Assembly (NCBI GenBank): GCA_009103225.1
Contig: RHPI01002161.1
Location: 174,941-238,940, forward strand
Source of the DNA: Chlorokybus atmophyticus
Taxonomy: Eukaryota; Streptophyta; Chlorokybophyceae; Chlorokybales; Chlorokybaceae
DNA length: 64,000 nucleotides
Direction: 5' to 3'
The notes under the pieces were generated by a model, which saw nothing but the letters and a program-made list of their open reading frames with translations, was not told the origin of the DNA and searched no databases. Positions within the stretch are counted from its first letter, which is position 1. Every line of letters starts with the position of its first letter. Position numbers and translations under genes: made by a program. This document shows positions 35,314 through 47,699 of the stretch, piece after piece.

Positions 35314-35450
35314 ACCCTGCATGAGGGCAACATCATGTAGTAGAATAGTTGTAGTGATCCAGCATTGGTTTCTAGCTTGTCAGCTCATCGGGACTTGAAA
35401 ACTGTAGCTGGAACTGGAACACAGCATCCTTCAAAAATTATCCAGTGTTC

Positions 35451-35665
35451 ATGGCCGCTTGCATGGGGTTTGTGTGTCTTTAGCAACCAAGGAAAGTTAG
35501 ACTCGTAGTAGAAGAAGAAGGACAACAAGTGGTAGATACTGCTGTGTAATTTACACAAATTATGGCTGCTTGCATGGAGTCTGTATGTGTTTATCAAACA
35601 AGGAGTTGAAGACTGGCAGTAGTAGGAAAAGGCCAACAAGTAATCAGAGCTGCTTTGTGATTTAC
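35451..35665 (+). repeat. Diverged tandem repeat, period about 114 bp
   Basis: ATGGC(C/T)GCTTGCATGG(G/A)GT is found at about 35450 and 35564, and AGG(A/C)CAACAAGT...TT(A/T)ACA-like sequence at about 35518 and 35631. The copies are imperfect and lie in the 3' intergenic region of the deaminase gene. Confidence 0.65.
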
Positions 35666-35818
35666 AAGTTACAGGTTACCTGTCGGGATGTGGACTCCAG
35701 TTTTCCTGCAGCTTTTGCACAGTGACAAGCGGCCAACTCGCTGCGGCCTGACTCGAGTCGCAGCGACACAAAATTAATGCCCGACTTACGGCCTTGAAAG
35801 GCCAAATGGCAGAGGCGT

Positions 35819-35892
35819 TGGTCCAGACAGGTCTCGAACCTGTGACCTTCGCGTTATTAGCACGACGCTCTAACCAGCTGAGCTACAAGACC
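35819..35892 (-). tRNA. tRNA-Ile (anticodon AAU)
   Basis: The minus strand reads GGTCTTG, D arm GCTCAGCTGGTTAGAGC, anticodon arm TCGTG-CTAATAA-CGCGA, variable AGGTC, T arm ACAGG-TTCGAGA-CCTGT, acceptor 3' strand CTGGACC and discriminator A; CCA is not encoded. The anticodon loop CTAATAA gives anticodon AAU for isoleucine, and the core matches plant tRNA-Ile(AAU). The acceptor stem has one T-T mismatch and one G-U pair. There is no intron. Confidence 0.92.
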
Positions 35893-36586
35893 AATTGATG
35901 TCCACACACTAAAATATACATAAATATACCCTTTACAATAAACCATGTCATAATTGTTATCGATGAGCCCTGTGTACTTGGTGAACCCCGGTTCACATGC
36001 AGTGGTCAGTGACTTTGGCGGGAGGGCCTGTAGCACTGATGTGACGTGAGGTGGTGAGCTGCGGCGTACAGGACGGCGGCGTTGAGGGCGGCGACGTGGC
36101 CGCGCTAATTAGGCGTCCTAGCAAGGCGAGTCACCGCTCATTTCAAGTTGTGCAACGCCATGCAAGTCAAGACGGCGATAACCGGCTGCCCCATTTCAAG
36201 AGAGGAAGCAATGGCACTGCTCGCCACCTCTTTGCGGTAAAGCTGTCGTTGGTTTCTAGCATGTGCGCGTCGATGGCATTTCATCATACGTAGATTGCTG
36301 AAGCAACAGTACCAATGGTAGCTTTATCGTTGTCAGTGACCGGCTTGCTATGGATGTTGACGTAACTGTGTATGGTATATTACCTTTCTGTCGTCATTCG
36401 CAGCATCAACAACAGCAGCCTGAAGTTGTTGCTGAGGTCTTAATTGTCGCATTGACTTTATAACTGCAACCCCAACAACAGTAGGCAGACAATTGCTGTT
36501 GCTCAGGTTAACGTTATTGAGGATAGCAACAACGGCAGCAGTGAGGTAAGGTCCACAACAGCAACCCTGGCAACAGGGTGGAGAAA

Positions 36587-36800
36587 ACTGCTGGTTGCTG
36601 CATAACAGTACCCTCAACAGCAGCCAGAATCAAAGGTACTTCGTGTATTTACCAGTTACTGCTGTTGTGATGTGAACAACAACAACAACTGCTGGTTGCT
36701 GCATAACAGTACCCTGAACAACCCTCAACAGCAGCCAGAATCAAAGGTACTTTGTGTGTTAACCAGTTACTGCTGTTGTGATGTGAACAACAACAACAGG
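36587..36800 (+). repeat. Tandem duplication, about 101-bp unit, CAG/CAA-rich
   Basis: The unit starts ACTGCTGGTTGCTGCATAACAG at 36587 and again at 36688. The second copy carries a 10-bp insertion (CTGAACAACC) and ends in (CAA)n. It is embedded in a wider stretch of CAACAACAG sequence (36400-36850). No coding frame is supported. Confidence 0.8.
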
Positions 36801-37466
36801 TAGCAGTGGAGGTCGCTTGCTGCTGCTTGTCAGCCACGAAGATAATGTCAAAAACGGCAACAGCAAGCAGCTGATGCGGACTACTGTTGAAGTAGTTGTT
36901 GCAATGTCAACATATTGGCAACGTATAGCAAGATTAAGACAGTTGCACCTCGCATTGCATGTACAGGTGCATGCAGGTGAGCAGGAGGAATATAATGGCG
37001 AAGGCGACTCCGCTGTCCAATGCTTGAGGATGCCCTAGAGCCGCCCACGCACAGTGAGCGGAGCAGGGTGATGGAGGCAGTGCTGAGGAGAGGAAAGGGA
37101 GGTGGAGTCAGCCTGTTGTCTGCTGCTGCTGCCACGGCTGTGCAGTGGATGCTGGGAAAATACACGCACTGTGTGCAGTGATTGAATGTGCATGCATTCA
37201 TGCCGAACGGGAATAATAGCAGTTGTGAAGATAGCGGACCTGTTGCACATAGCCCGGTGGTGGCTGTAAACACAGGTCTTGTACGATGTGTCAGTGCTAG
37301 GCATGCATGTCATGCTTGTCACAACACTGCATTCTTTGTACACACACATATGCACATGGTAGCATAGGGCGGGCCGTGTTGTAAGCAGACACGGCCTGGT
37401 ACATACCAGCTTTACCCTTACATATGCATCGATACAACAACCACTCCAATTAGCCAAGCTTAAGGG

Positions 37467-40274
37467 CTAGGCTGAGGGGGCTGATTCTATGCTGCCAGCA
37501 CTACTCCTGTCCGCAGCTGCTGGAATCAGTAGATTCTCACGCTGATGCAACTTGCCTGCCTGGAAACTAATGCAATTGCACAACGCAGCCTCACAATCAA
37601 TATTTCAATTTGGTACACACAACATTAAACTGTCCTTGTGTGCACTGCAATTGCTTTATCACTGCTGCCTGCATGATCGGTTTATGTCGCCAGCATGCCA
37701 GCTCTTCCTCAGAGAAACTGCCGCCGTTCTGCCCATCCTGCCCTGATGATGGCGTTACACTCGGGGTGGACAGCGGTTGGTTGAGGTGCTCGTTGAACAC
37801 ATGCGATTGGCTGTCATGCGCAAAGCTGCAAAGTGATTACAGAAGTTAGCAAGCCTATCAAGGAGCCAGTGTGGAAGGAAAACAACGACAGGCACCTTGC
37901 TGAAAAGTCCCCATCGTGCTGATCGCGCAGCATTGTGCATAGTCTGTGCACCACCCAAGGAGGAAGGCAGCTTTGTTTCTCCAAAACCATTGTGTGGATT
38001 TTACCGTTGGCAGTGGCGTCACCCAGCGCAGGGTCAGGTGCATTAGATCCCAAGCTATGCGCAACATTGCACTGAACCTGCACAACCAAGCAAGTGTATC
38101 AATTAACCAAGTGACTGCCAGCAGGCTGATCAAGCTGGCTTCAAAAAGCAATACATATGTGTGCGTGAAACCAACAGCTGAGTGACTTACTTGGTAGTGG
38201 CGCATGGATGCGTTGACAAATGCAACAGGTGCGTGCAGCTCAGGCACGTCGGACATGGCCCCAAAGCTAGCAACCAGAGACCTGCACAGTACAGCTGCAT
38301 CAGCACCGTCACTTGGCATGGCAGGCAGTAGCAGACCAGTGCCCCCTGTTTCATGCATACCTGTAATTCAACAAGAAGTCGAAAAGTGCATGCACACTCC
38401 TGGCGCCTTGCAGGCTCAACATGGACACTGGACTGTTGTCGAGCGCAACAGCAGCATCAATGTAGCGCATCTGCACAGCACACAAGCAATCAGCAACACC
38501 AATTCTTGTGAAGTGCGCGACACAGAGGGCCACAGCAACGCAGATTTATGTGGTAACGTGGTCAAGGAGGAGCTTTATACCATGAATGTACCTGTCCCGC
38601 CTTGGTTTGCTCCATCTCCTTGAGTTCCAGCAGTGCAACCGGATCATCAAGGCGTGCATCACAGAGTGGCATCGTAAACGTAACATCATGCTCCCTGGAA
38701 GCTTGTGTTCAGATGCAGCACTGTTTGCAGGTCATAGGAGGACATCAGCAGTGAGGCTGTTAATACCTCAGCTGGTTGCGAAGCCCCTTTGTTGAACGTG
38801 TTATCACTGCTGTGCACTGCACAGTCCCGCTGACTCCCGCTGCGCGAAACACTGCAGAGAACTGCGTCGTGGTGTCTGCGTGTATAACTTTAATCACACC
38901 GCAATCCGGCAGGAAGTATTTCAAGTGATGACCATGCACGTGGCAGTCGTCTTACACAGAAAGCAGCTGCAGCGTCCCTTGCGTGTCATGTAATAGAGTG
39001 ATCGCAGTGCATCCTCCCATGCTCTCTGCCGCGATGCTAACCAACTTTTCTCTGCGCAAGTCATGTTAACCATACATATTTGGACTTGCGGCCAACCTGC
39101 TATTGTTGATACCTGCGGGCGTGGTGCTGTGAGCTGTTACGCTGCTCCTCACAGAAGGAGGCAGCACCGTTGCGGGGTGCGCCCAACTCAACAATGCACG
39201 TGCTAATTGCGCAGGTCGGCTGCTCGCAGGCACCTTACCCGATGCCACAAACGACTGAACGCCGAGGCACTCGTCATCTGGAGAAATTTGACGGCACCTG
39301 CGTGGATGATGTAATAATCGTGAGGTTTGCTCTGACGACATGTGAGCTGCAGTTGCTTCCTAACAGCAGGCTTTACCATGGCTTACCAGTCAAAGGGTTC
39401 TTGCGAAGTGAAGCGCACCGAGGTTTTCAGACTCCAGTCAAATGGCGCATCGTCCAAAGGTCCCAAGATTGTGTTATTCGCGCTGGCAGGTGGCTTGCCG
39501 CCATGGTTGGCGGACACAGGCAACTGCAGCACCTGTTGAAACATAGCCATAGCTGCTTGGTCTGCCCGCAACAATGCTGCACTTGCATGCATTGCCATGT
39601 GATATGAGATCTCATGCTGTACAACAGTGTGTACCTTTCATTGTACGCATACAGACAACAAAGAACGTCTTCAATTGATGCCACATGCGGTCTGAATAAA
39701 ATGACAACACACACACCTTTGCAAGTCCATTGTCCGCAGCAGGCACCGCCACAAGCTCTGTGGACTTCTGAGACAAAGCGTTGGGGCGCAGGGCGGCACT
39801 GAGCGATTGAGATAGCTGCTTACGCCCTCCATCAGGGTTCTCTGCTGCTCGCAACACACCAAGAATCCCAGAACCGCTGCATGGTAACACGACACATGAA
39901 CACGGCTGTACGATCTGTATAACCTAAGTATGACGCAATTCACTTAGTCTCAAGTTGATAATGGCAACTGGCTTACACGTTCTGCTCCACTCGCGCTACA
40001 GAGTCTGACACCGCCTTGGTCTGCTTGTTGTCTGTCTTATTCTGCACAAGGGCAAAGAAGTTGGCATCAAAGTCAGCCACCAAGCACTGCATTGCTCCAA
40101 CAAAGGCATGCTCTTGCTGCACTGAATGTACCAAAAGCAGACCATGCGATGAGTTTCAAAGACACATACCCTAAGTTCACTTAAAGCGGAGCGCTTGCTT
40201 CCGGGCTTCGTGGCCGGGTAGCTGTCCGGGATTGTGGCCACCTGCCCAGCCCGATTACCGCCTAGCCTCGTCAT
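37467..40274 (-). CDS. DONSON: DONSON (downstream neighbour of SON) homologue
   Basis: DONSON is a nuclear replication factor that helps assemble the CMG helicase at origins and protects forks. The minus-strand chain starts at ATG 40274 (MTRLGGNRAGQVATIPDSYP). N-terminal exons have low conservation (HAFVGAMQCLVADFDANFFA, ENPDGGRKQLSQSLSAALR). Then the family blocks appear: DDAPFDWSLKTSVRFTSQEP then FDW (near 39400), LARALLSWAHPATVLPPSV (near 39190), WEDALRSLYYMTRKGRCSCF (near 38960), FSAVFRAAGVSGT with TRSTKGLRNQLR (near 38800), FTMPLCDARLDDPVALLELK, GARSVHALFDFLLNYRSLVA, PELHAPVAFVNASMRHYQ and LPPWVVHRLCTMLRDQHDGD (near 37940). The last exon ends GSIESAPSA; this terminus (stop 37467-37469) is less sure. 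The DWSLKT...FTSQEPF motif and the FRAAG block are diagnostic. It is divergent from the EF-G gene, with about 700 bp between the starts. Confidence 0.9.
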
Positions 40275-40970
40275 CACCCATCAGGAAGCTCTCACTCCAG
40301 CAGCTCACAAACCCTAGTCCGCATGCTTAGGAGCGCACTGAGAGCTTCGCTGCTAGGCATTACACCACAATCTCAAGATTTGCATGCAAATCTCGTTGCA
40401 ACCAGAAGGTCAATGTACCCAGGTCAAAACCAAGCATTGCAGCTCATCCTATTGTACAACCACAGGCATTACGCATACAGCAGCGTCCATTCACACAAAC
40501 CAGTTGCCTCACGATCAGCCTCAAGCAACCAGGTCACTACCACAGGCGGCTTACCAGACGTCCAGCTGTTGCGGCACGCTAAGTCAGCCTGCAAGCATCA
40601 ATGAAACGCTCCACAGCAGCCTGCGACTAGCAGACTAAGACTAAGCTACCTAGTGCAGTCCAGCAAGCAAGCCACAGTACCGACAATGAGCAGCCGAGCC
40701 ACTCCAGCTCGCAACACTGCCGCCCCACCAGGCCACAGCCAACGTCAACGCCCAGCTTTGAAATGCAGCTGTTGAAAGGCGGCAAAACTTTACTTGGCTA
40801 AGTAACTCTGTTAGTTAGCCAGGGTTTGCCGCTGATTCTGTCCGAATTGAAGTTAGGCTGTATTACAGTATAACCGCGGTTAGATTGAGCCGCCAGCGGC
40901 GGCGGCGGCGGCGGCGGAGGAGGAGGAGGAGGAGGACGACGAGGACACAGGCGGTGGTGGCGGGGTTGGG
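40275..40970. promoter_or_regulatory. Shared 5' region of DONSON and EF-G with CGG/AGG repeat
   Basis: The 696 bp between two divergent start codons hold no supported gene. A (CGG)n-(AGG)n tract at 40896-40936 lies 35 bp upstream of the EF-G ATG, probably in its 5' leader. Promoter role is inferred from position only. Confidence 0.4.
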
Positions 40971-43900
40971 ATGGTGCGGCACAGGGCGCTATTGGCTCTG
41001 CTGCGCCGTCCCTGCACGCCCGTTGCTGCTGGCGGCTGGCACAGTGCTTATGGCGTGCTGAGCTCATGTTTTCAGGTGCTGCTCCTTGGTGCATGTGGTA
41101 CTAGACTGTTTGATCTGCTTGACTTCGCTTGCACCTTACGGCGCAAATGTTACAGTGTTGGAGCAACCAGCTTGTCAGCTCAGAGTACGTTGTTGAAGCA
41201 TGCAGGCTGTGTCAACTCTGCATGCCATCTACTCGGTTTGTGACATGCAGCAGCACCCCTGCTGTTGTTTGAAGAACAATGTAGTTGAGACGTGTAGTCA
41301 ATGCAAATTGTTAGTGAGCTGCATGGTGAAGGAAACCATTGCACACGCATGATGGACTGCACACAGCTTGCAACTGTACACAGTGATGTTATTGGCTTCA
41401 TGCTGGACGTATAATAATCAGCAGCAAAGTGCCCATACGGTGAGAACAGCAGTATAAGCAACGACCAAGTACACATGCTGCTACTTGAATCGTGCTCTGA
41501 TTATCACATGGTACTGTGCTTGTTGACAGCATATGGTTTCACTCTACTACTTGCATGCAGGCACACACAAACAGTCAGTCTCACATTGCAAACTGTAACA
41601 GGAAATCGTGGGGGTGCCAGTATGGGGCATCAAACCCGCTCAGTTTCGCGCTTATGCCGCCATGGCAGCCACAGCGGTGCGTTGTTGCTCTTTCCGAAAC
41701 CTCTTGTTGATGGAAGGCAGTATTTGACAGACTAACGCGCACTTACTTTCAGGAGTCTCCTGACAATTACCTCCATAGGCTACGTAACATTGGCATATCT
41801 GCTCACATTGACTCGGGCAAAACAACTTTGACGGAGCGCGTGCTTTTCTACACCGGACGAATCCATGAGATTCACGAGGTTTGTGGCCGTGTGTTATGTA
41901 ACCGTATTTATTTACATGATACTTCATTATCGCAGAGGCGTTGTACTCATGAATAACTCAATCAGGTCAGGGGTAGGGATGGGGTGGGGGCAAAGATGGA
42001 CTCAATGGAACTGGAGAGGGAAAAGGGTATCACCATACAGTCGGCTGCAACGTATTGCAGTTGGGGCGACCATCAGATTAACATCATTGACACACCAGGT
42101 TAGTAGTTCGTTTGATCAAACAATATTGTTGTGGAAGGCACATTGCGTGGTGTATGACATGCCTGTCTGCAGGCCATGTCGATTTCACCATTGAGGTTGA
42201 AAGGGCTTTGCGCGTGCTGGATGGCGCCGTGTTGGTGTTGTGCAGCGTTGGCGGGGTTCAGTCGCAAAGCATAACGGTCGATAGGCAGATGCGTAGGTAT
42301 GCGGTACCTCGGCTCGCTTTCATTAACAAGCTGGATCGCACTGGCGCCGACCCTTGGAAAGTCGTGAGCCAAGTGCGTGCCAAGCTAAAGCAACATTGCG
42401 CAGCCGTCCAGGTATGAAGTGCATGTTGTCAATTGGTTATCATCATGTATGCCTGTAGCCATGACCGATGTGATGCTCACGCAGTGCATGTGCCTTCTTG
42501 CATAGGTGCCTATTGGCCTTGAGACCGACCTTGTTGGGTTGGTTGACCTTGTTGATATGCGAGCCTACTACTACGAAGGTGCCAACGGGTACGGTTCACA
42601 GCTGTGACTTCTGGTCATGTCAGCAATGAAAACTGCAATACATGCTATATGGCGTGCAAGCCAATATGTAACTGCGCGTGCGCAGGGAGAAGATTCGACA
42701 GGCTGAAATTCCTGACAATTTGCACGCGTTCTGTGAAGAAAAGCGTAAAGAACTTATTGAGACCGTGTCTGAGGTTGATGATACATTGGCAGAAATCTTC
42801 TTAAACGACGAGCCCATCACAGAGCAAGTGCTGCAGGTATTGAGTAACATTGCTGCTTTTGCTTGAGTTGCTCTAAGAGGTGCAAGAGCAGCTTACATGC
42901 AGTGCATGGTTATTGATGACGTGCACGAGTAGCTCAATTACAATACTTGTGCAGGCTGCTGTTCGGCGTGCCACGCTGTCACTGGCGTTTATGCCTGTAT
43001 TCATGGGCTCCGCATTCAAGAACAAGGGCGTGCAGTCTCTTCTTGATGGCGTCGTCGAGTACCTTCCATGTGAGTAGTAAAGATTAATAAACAGTAGTGA
43101 GCAAGCCACTCCTCTGCAAGTACTTACACCGTATGCCTTGCAACCTCATCCTCTCTTCTCTGCAGGTCCTCTGGAGGTGAAGAACCATGCTCTTAATCAG
43201 GCCAATAACGAGGAGCAGGTGGAGCTACACAAGGATCCCAGCGCACCGCTTGTCGCCCTGGCTTTCAAGCTTGAAGAAGGACGGTTCGGCCAGCTTACCT
43301 ACATGAGGATTTACGACGGCACTCTGAGTAGGGGAGAACCCGTTTTCAATGTCAATAACAACAAGAAGATAAAGGTATGGGCAGAGAGACAGTTGGCTGA
43401 TTGCTGTATTGTGTATTTATATTATGACTGCTTCAATATCCAACTATACTGATCTGTGTTAGGTACCAAGGCTGGTGCGCATGCACGCGGATGACATGGA
43501 GGACATCCAGGAGGCTCGTGCCGGGGAGATTGTTGCCATGTTTGGTGTGGACTGCGCGTCCGGCGACACATTTACAGATGGAACCGTGCAGTACACTATG
43601 ACCTCCATGAACGTGCCTGAACCTGTGATGTCGCTGGCCATTTCTCCCGCCTCCAAAGACGTGTCACCACAGGTATGACATTAGCCCTGATTCTGATCTT
43701 AAGCCACCCGTTGACCCGCAAGTCCTGCTGTTGTAGCTAGGGTGTGTGGCCTTGTGATTGACACATGCGATTGCAGTTTTCCAAGGCATTGAACCGGTTT
43801 GTGAAAGAAGACCCGACATTCCGGGTGAGCGTAGATCCAGAGAGTGGACAGACCATCATCTCCGGCATGGGTGAACTGCATTTGGATATCTATGTGGAGC

Positions 43901-45230
43901 GCATGCGGCGCGAATACAAGGTGTGTTCGTACACGTGTGCATGTGAGCGCAAAACATGCATTGCGATTGTTATGTTCAGCGCTGGGGCTATTCGCTTGTT
44001 TGCTTGCAGCTGTGGATGTACTGTGTCAACGCTTGCCAAACATGCTTGTGCCAAAGGTAAACACAGAGGTGGGTAAACCGCAAGTCAACTTCAGGGAGAC
44101 CATCACCCAGTCGGCCACTTATGACTACCTGCACAAAAAGCAGAGCGGTGGTCAGGGCCAGTACGGTCGTGTCGCCGGGTAAGATTCACAGCGTGTTTAC
44201 ACTTGATGAATAGTACACAGTACTTGACTGGTGCTTTGGCTTAAGTTGCTTGCGCATATTTGTATGCACTCATATGCAGGTACATTGAGCCATTGCCAGA
44301 GGACAGCCCTGAGAAATTTGTGTTTGAAAACGCCATCATCGGGAACGTGATCCCGCCCACATACATCACAGCTGTGGAGAAAGGCTTCAAGGAGGCCATC
44401 AACAGCGGCTCACTGATCGGTTACCCTGTGGAAGGAGTCAGGGTGGTTTTGAATGACGGCGCTACGCACACTGTCGATTCCAGCGAGCTGGCGTTCAAGC
44501 TTGCTTCCATTTACGCGTTCCGCCAGGTAAGCATGTTACATCCTGCTGGGTTGCAGTGCACCTGTCTGGTACACCTTGCATCGTAGAGTGACAGGTTGGT
44601 TATGAACTTTCATGACACTGGGCTTGTGGTACCTTGATTGTTGTTCAGGCTTATAACAGTGCCAAGCCAGTGATCTTGGAACCAGTCATGGATGTCGAGA
44701 TCAAGGCACCGCAGGAGTTTCAAGGCACGATCATTGGCAACATCAACAGGCGGAAGGGTGTTATTCTTGGCAGTGACACTGCTGGTGACGACGTCACAAT
44801 CCAAGCGCAGGTTCGTATGTTTGCTTTGTCCTTCGCTTATCTTGGCGCTGGTGTTATCCACGCATGATGGCGTCATTGGTCACAGTCATATGTAGAGCCA
44901 AGCATTCCATTGCTGCTATCACAATAGTCACCTGGTACCAAAAAACCCTTGTTATACACTACAACACTACAATACCCATACTAAACACATCACATATGTT
45001 TCTGCCAAGTGTGCACAGCACGATTTAGTCCGCTTGTCTACGGCGCCTTACCTTGACAATTGCTGCAGGTACCACTGAATCAAATGTTTGGTTATTCGAC
45101 GGATTTGCGATCGATGACGCAAGGCAAGGGCGAGTTCACGATGGAGTACGCCTGCCACATGCGCGTCTCACAGGATGTCCAGGCAGAGCTTGTTGACACC
45201 CACAAGCACAGGAGAGGAGGGCAACATTGA
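40971..45230 (+). CDS. GFM1: Mitochondrial elongation factor G (EF-G1)
   Basis: EF-G1 is the GTPase that drives ribosome translocation in mitochondria. Exon 1 (40971-41075) encodes a basic, Arg/Ala/Leu-rich presequence ([20 protein letters not shown]), a likely mitochondrial targeting peptide. After a 677-bp intron, exon 2 (41753-41878) gives [20 protein letters not shown], the G1 P-loop. Then come [20 protein letters not shown] (switch I region), [18 protein letters not shown] (G3), [13 protein letters not shown] (G4), the SAF block in [20 protein letters not shown], domain II ([20 protein letters not shown]), domains III-V ([60 protein letters not shown]) and the C-terminus [20 protein letters not shown] then [12 protein letters not shown]. 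Stop at 45228-45230. About 13 exons and roughly 740 aa, as expected for the family. All GTPase motifs are intact. Chloroplast EF-G is less likely: the sequence looks like the GFM1 type. Confidence 0.94.
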
Positions 45231-45813
45231 TGTGGGGTGGTTTAGGATTCTTGATTGGTTTTGGGTAGACTAGGGCAACATTGTCATGTTAGCCATGATG
45301 TTGCGCATTGAGGGTAGACAGGCAGCATCGGCTATGGCTTTGTTAAGTTAATTGACTGGTAGGAATGTTGATAGCGGCAGTTTGTATTATAAGATAAGAC
45401 TTTGTTGGCGTGTTGCGCAACTTCCCATCGTCGTGTGGTGAGCTGTGAAGCGGGTTGCAAGCAGTGTACGGTGCTGTAGAACACTCGCACATTTCTTGCC
45501 AGCACTTGGATGCAAGTGCAGCAATTGGACTGTGCCAATATATGCATGACACATACACGGCAACGGCACAGGCGACATTATCTTGTTGACGTGACACTTG
45601 CATGCTGCAAGTGACCTAACCCTAATTGGCCTAGCGGCAGCGTCAGCAGCCCGCGGTATCGAGCTTGCGGGCGGTAAGCGGCAGCGGAGTTGTGAAGGAG
45701 GGCGGGGGAGTTCTTGGAGTCTGCTGCTGTCACTGCAATGCAATAGGCTGGTCGCTAACCACCATCGCCGCGGCGCAGGTAGTTGCTGAACACCATGCAT
45801 GCTGGTCGGACTA

Positions 45814-46099
45814 ATGGGGCAGGGGCTTAGCGTGTTGGGTACAGAAGGCAAGCCCGGTGGAACTGCTGGTGTAGAGTGTAAGCATGGTGTGTGCCCATTC
45901 TTGCATATTGTGTTGATGTGCTGTTGCTTTTCACCCTTTGCATGTGACTAAATCAGCATACGATCTTTTGTACAGAGCTGAGCCTGGACAGCAGGGATAC
46001 ATTCCTGGCAGTCCTGGTCCATTAGATACAGCAACTGATGGATCTCGGACTTATTCCACTAGATTCGGTGCAAACACATGTTGCATAGTGACGCGCTAA
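45814..46099 (+). CDS. Possible small Gly-rich protein, MG start
   Basis: An ATG at 45814 begins MGQGLSVLGTEGKPGGTAGV; a donor (GTAAGC near 45880) and an AG acceptor near 45977 join it in phase to EPGQQGYIPGSPGPLD and on to a TAA at 46097-46099. The MGxxLS start could be N-myristoylated. Only composition and splice signals support it, and the acceptor choice is forced by phase. No family is recognised. The rest of 45231-46642 shows no gene. Confidence 0.25.
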
Positions 46100-46642
46100 T
46101 TACCACGACTTGCTACATGGTTAACGCATTGGTCCGGAGCGTGCAACTACGTTGCGGCATTACTGACCAGAGAGTTCGATCAGCGTCATCTTCATACGCG
46201 ACATCGGCCTGCACAAAGTCAATGTACGTCGCATACGTAGGGCAAAACGGAGTCACTGATGCCGCGCAACATCACATTTTCATGCACAGCGCTTCAACCA
46301 TGCCGCTGCATCAACTCTAATTGACGCAGTGCCATCAAAACCACACCATGTCAAACCGTCCTAAAGGCAGCCACACTTGACAACAGAAACTAACTACCCT
46401 GGGGCCTGTACACTCGGAAGCCCTATCCGAGCTCTATGCAAGTATGTACACTCTGAAGGCGCACACTTGTCCAAGACTCTTTGACCTTGTCACACCGCCT
46501 CTGCAAAACATGCGAAAGGGAAACAAAAAGCACAACACCACTTGGTTTCTTGGACTCGCTGGTTTGTTATTTGCAGCTGTCCGCACTGCTGCTCTCTGAT
46601 GAATGGCCGGCATTTATCAGTCAGTCAGTCAGTCAGGAGCCT

Positions 46643-47635
46643 CTAGCTCGATGAATCATCTGATGCAATTGTGCCATAAGCTGTGGCTGCAGCCCGGGCC
46701 TCATTGTCGCCAGCTCCAGGACCTTCCATGCTCACTCTGCCTGTGCTTTTGCCTGGGGGAGGGCCGGCGCTGCCGGCAGTGGTGCCATAAGCAGCGGCAG
46801 CATCGCCAGAAGTGTCTCCGCCTACGTTGCCAGGGTACGCCTGGCCAGTCACTGCGCCAGCCCCACCAATGCCAGTATCTGCTGTGCCGTAGTCGCCACC
46901 AGCAGTGCTGGTGTAAGCTGCACTCTCAGGCTTGTCCTTAGCCGCGCCCTGCATGCAGATGACAACTATAAAAGCAAGAACCGCATGCTTGTTAATAACA
47001 GCTCGACCTCATGCACGACTGAGACGCTAGCAGCAGCACAAACGGTTGGCAACTTGCAACACCAACAATGAGACAGCGGCACACCGCTCGGCGACGCATA
47101 CTTCACTAGAGTCTACTACGTTCTGATTTGCACTGGTGCGTCAAGAACGTAAGGATACGCGTGGCGTGGAGGTTTCAGTATGTATGCCAGCTACTACCTC
47201 ACCTCACTCTCTTGAATCGGACGGATCCCCTGTTCTTCTAGAGATCGGTAGCGGTCTCCACCGGCATCTGGGTCTGCGCTGAACCTGCAGGCGAGAACCA
47301 TTTACAGTAAGCCAGGCAACATGCACTATAGCTTTGCACACTCAGCTTCGATCAAGGTCATGCATGCAGGCTCTGTAAGCGGCTTACGGAGCCTGCATAC
47401 ATGACCTTTTTTACAGCCAAGTGTCCGTAACGGATGGAATGTGCAAGTCGCAGCCAAGCTTTTCATACACACTCATTCAACAGTAACGTTAAGCTTGCAT
47501 GCATTGATGAGATGTTAACAACGCGAAAGCAACACGCAATCCTCTCCTGTACCTGTCTCCCTCGCCGCCCGGCCCGCTGAGCCTGTCTCCCTGCAGCTCG
47601 ACCCCCTGCCCCCGCGCCGTGTTCAGCTGCGCCAT
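46643..47635 (-). CDS. Small Gly/Ala/Asp-rich hypothetical protein
   Basis: Three minus-strand exons fit: exon 1 from ATG 47635 (MAQLNTARGQGVELQGDRLS then GPGGEGDR, donor GTACAG), exon 2 near 47285-47215 (FSADPDAGGDRYRSLEEQGI then RPIQESE) and exon 3 46951-46643 (GAAKDKPESAAYTSTAGGDY and a Gly/Ala/Thr-rich tail with repeated YGT motifs, ending ASDDSSS). The protein would be about 140 aa, hydrophilic and probably disordered. No family is recognised. The second intron holds a 55-bp palindrome. It is divergent from the multi-pass membrane gene. Confidence 0.5.
47354..47408. repeat. 55-bp palindrome in an intron
   Basis: Two 27-bp arms around one central G: AAGGTCATGCATGCAGGCTC and on, with its complement. 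Two mismatches are both transitions that would still pair as G-U in RNA. It lies in an intron of the small Gly/Ala-rich gene. Confidence 0.9.
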
Positions 47636-47699
47636 GACGCCCCTAACAATCACCACTACACCAGAGCCTCCTCCGCTCAACAACTCTCCTCACCGTAAT

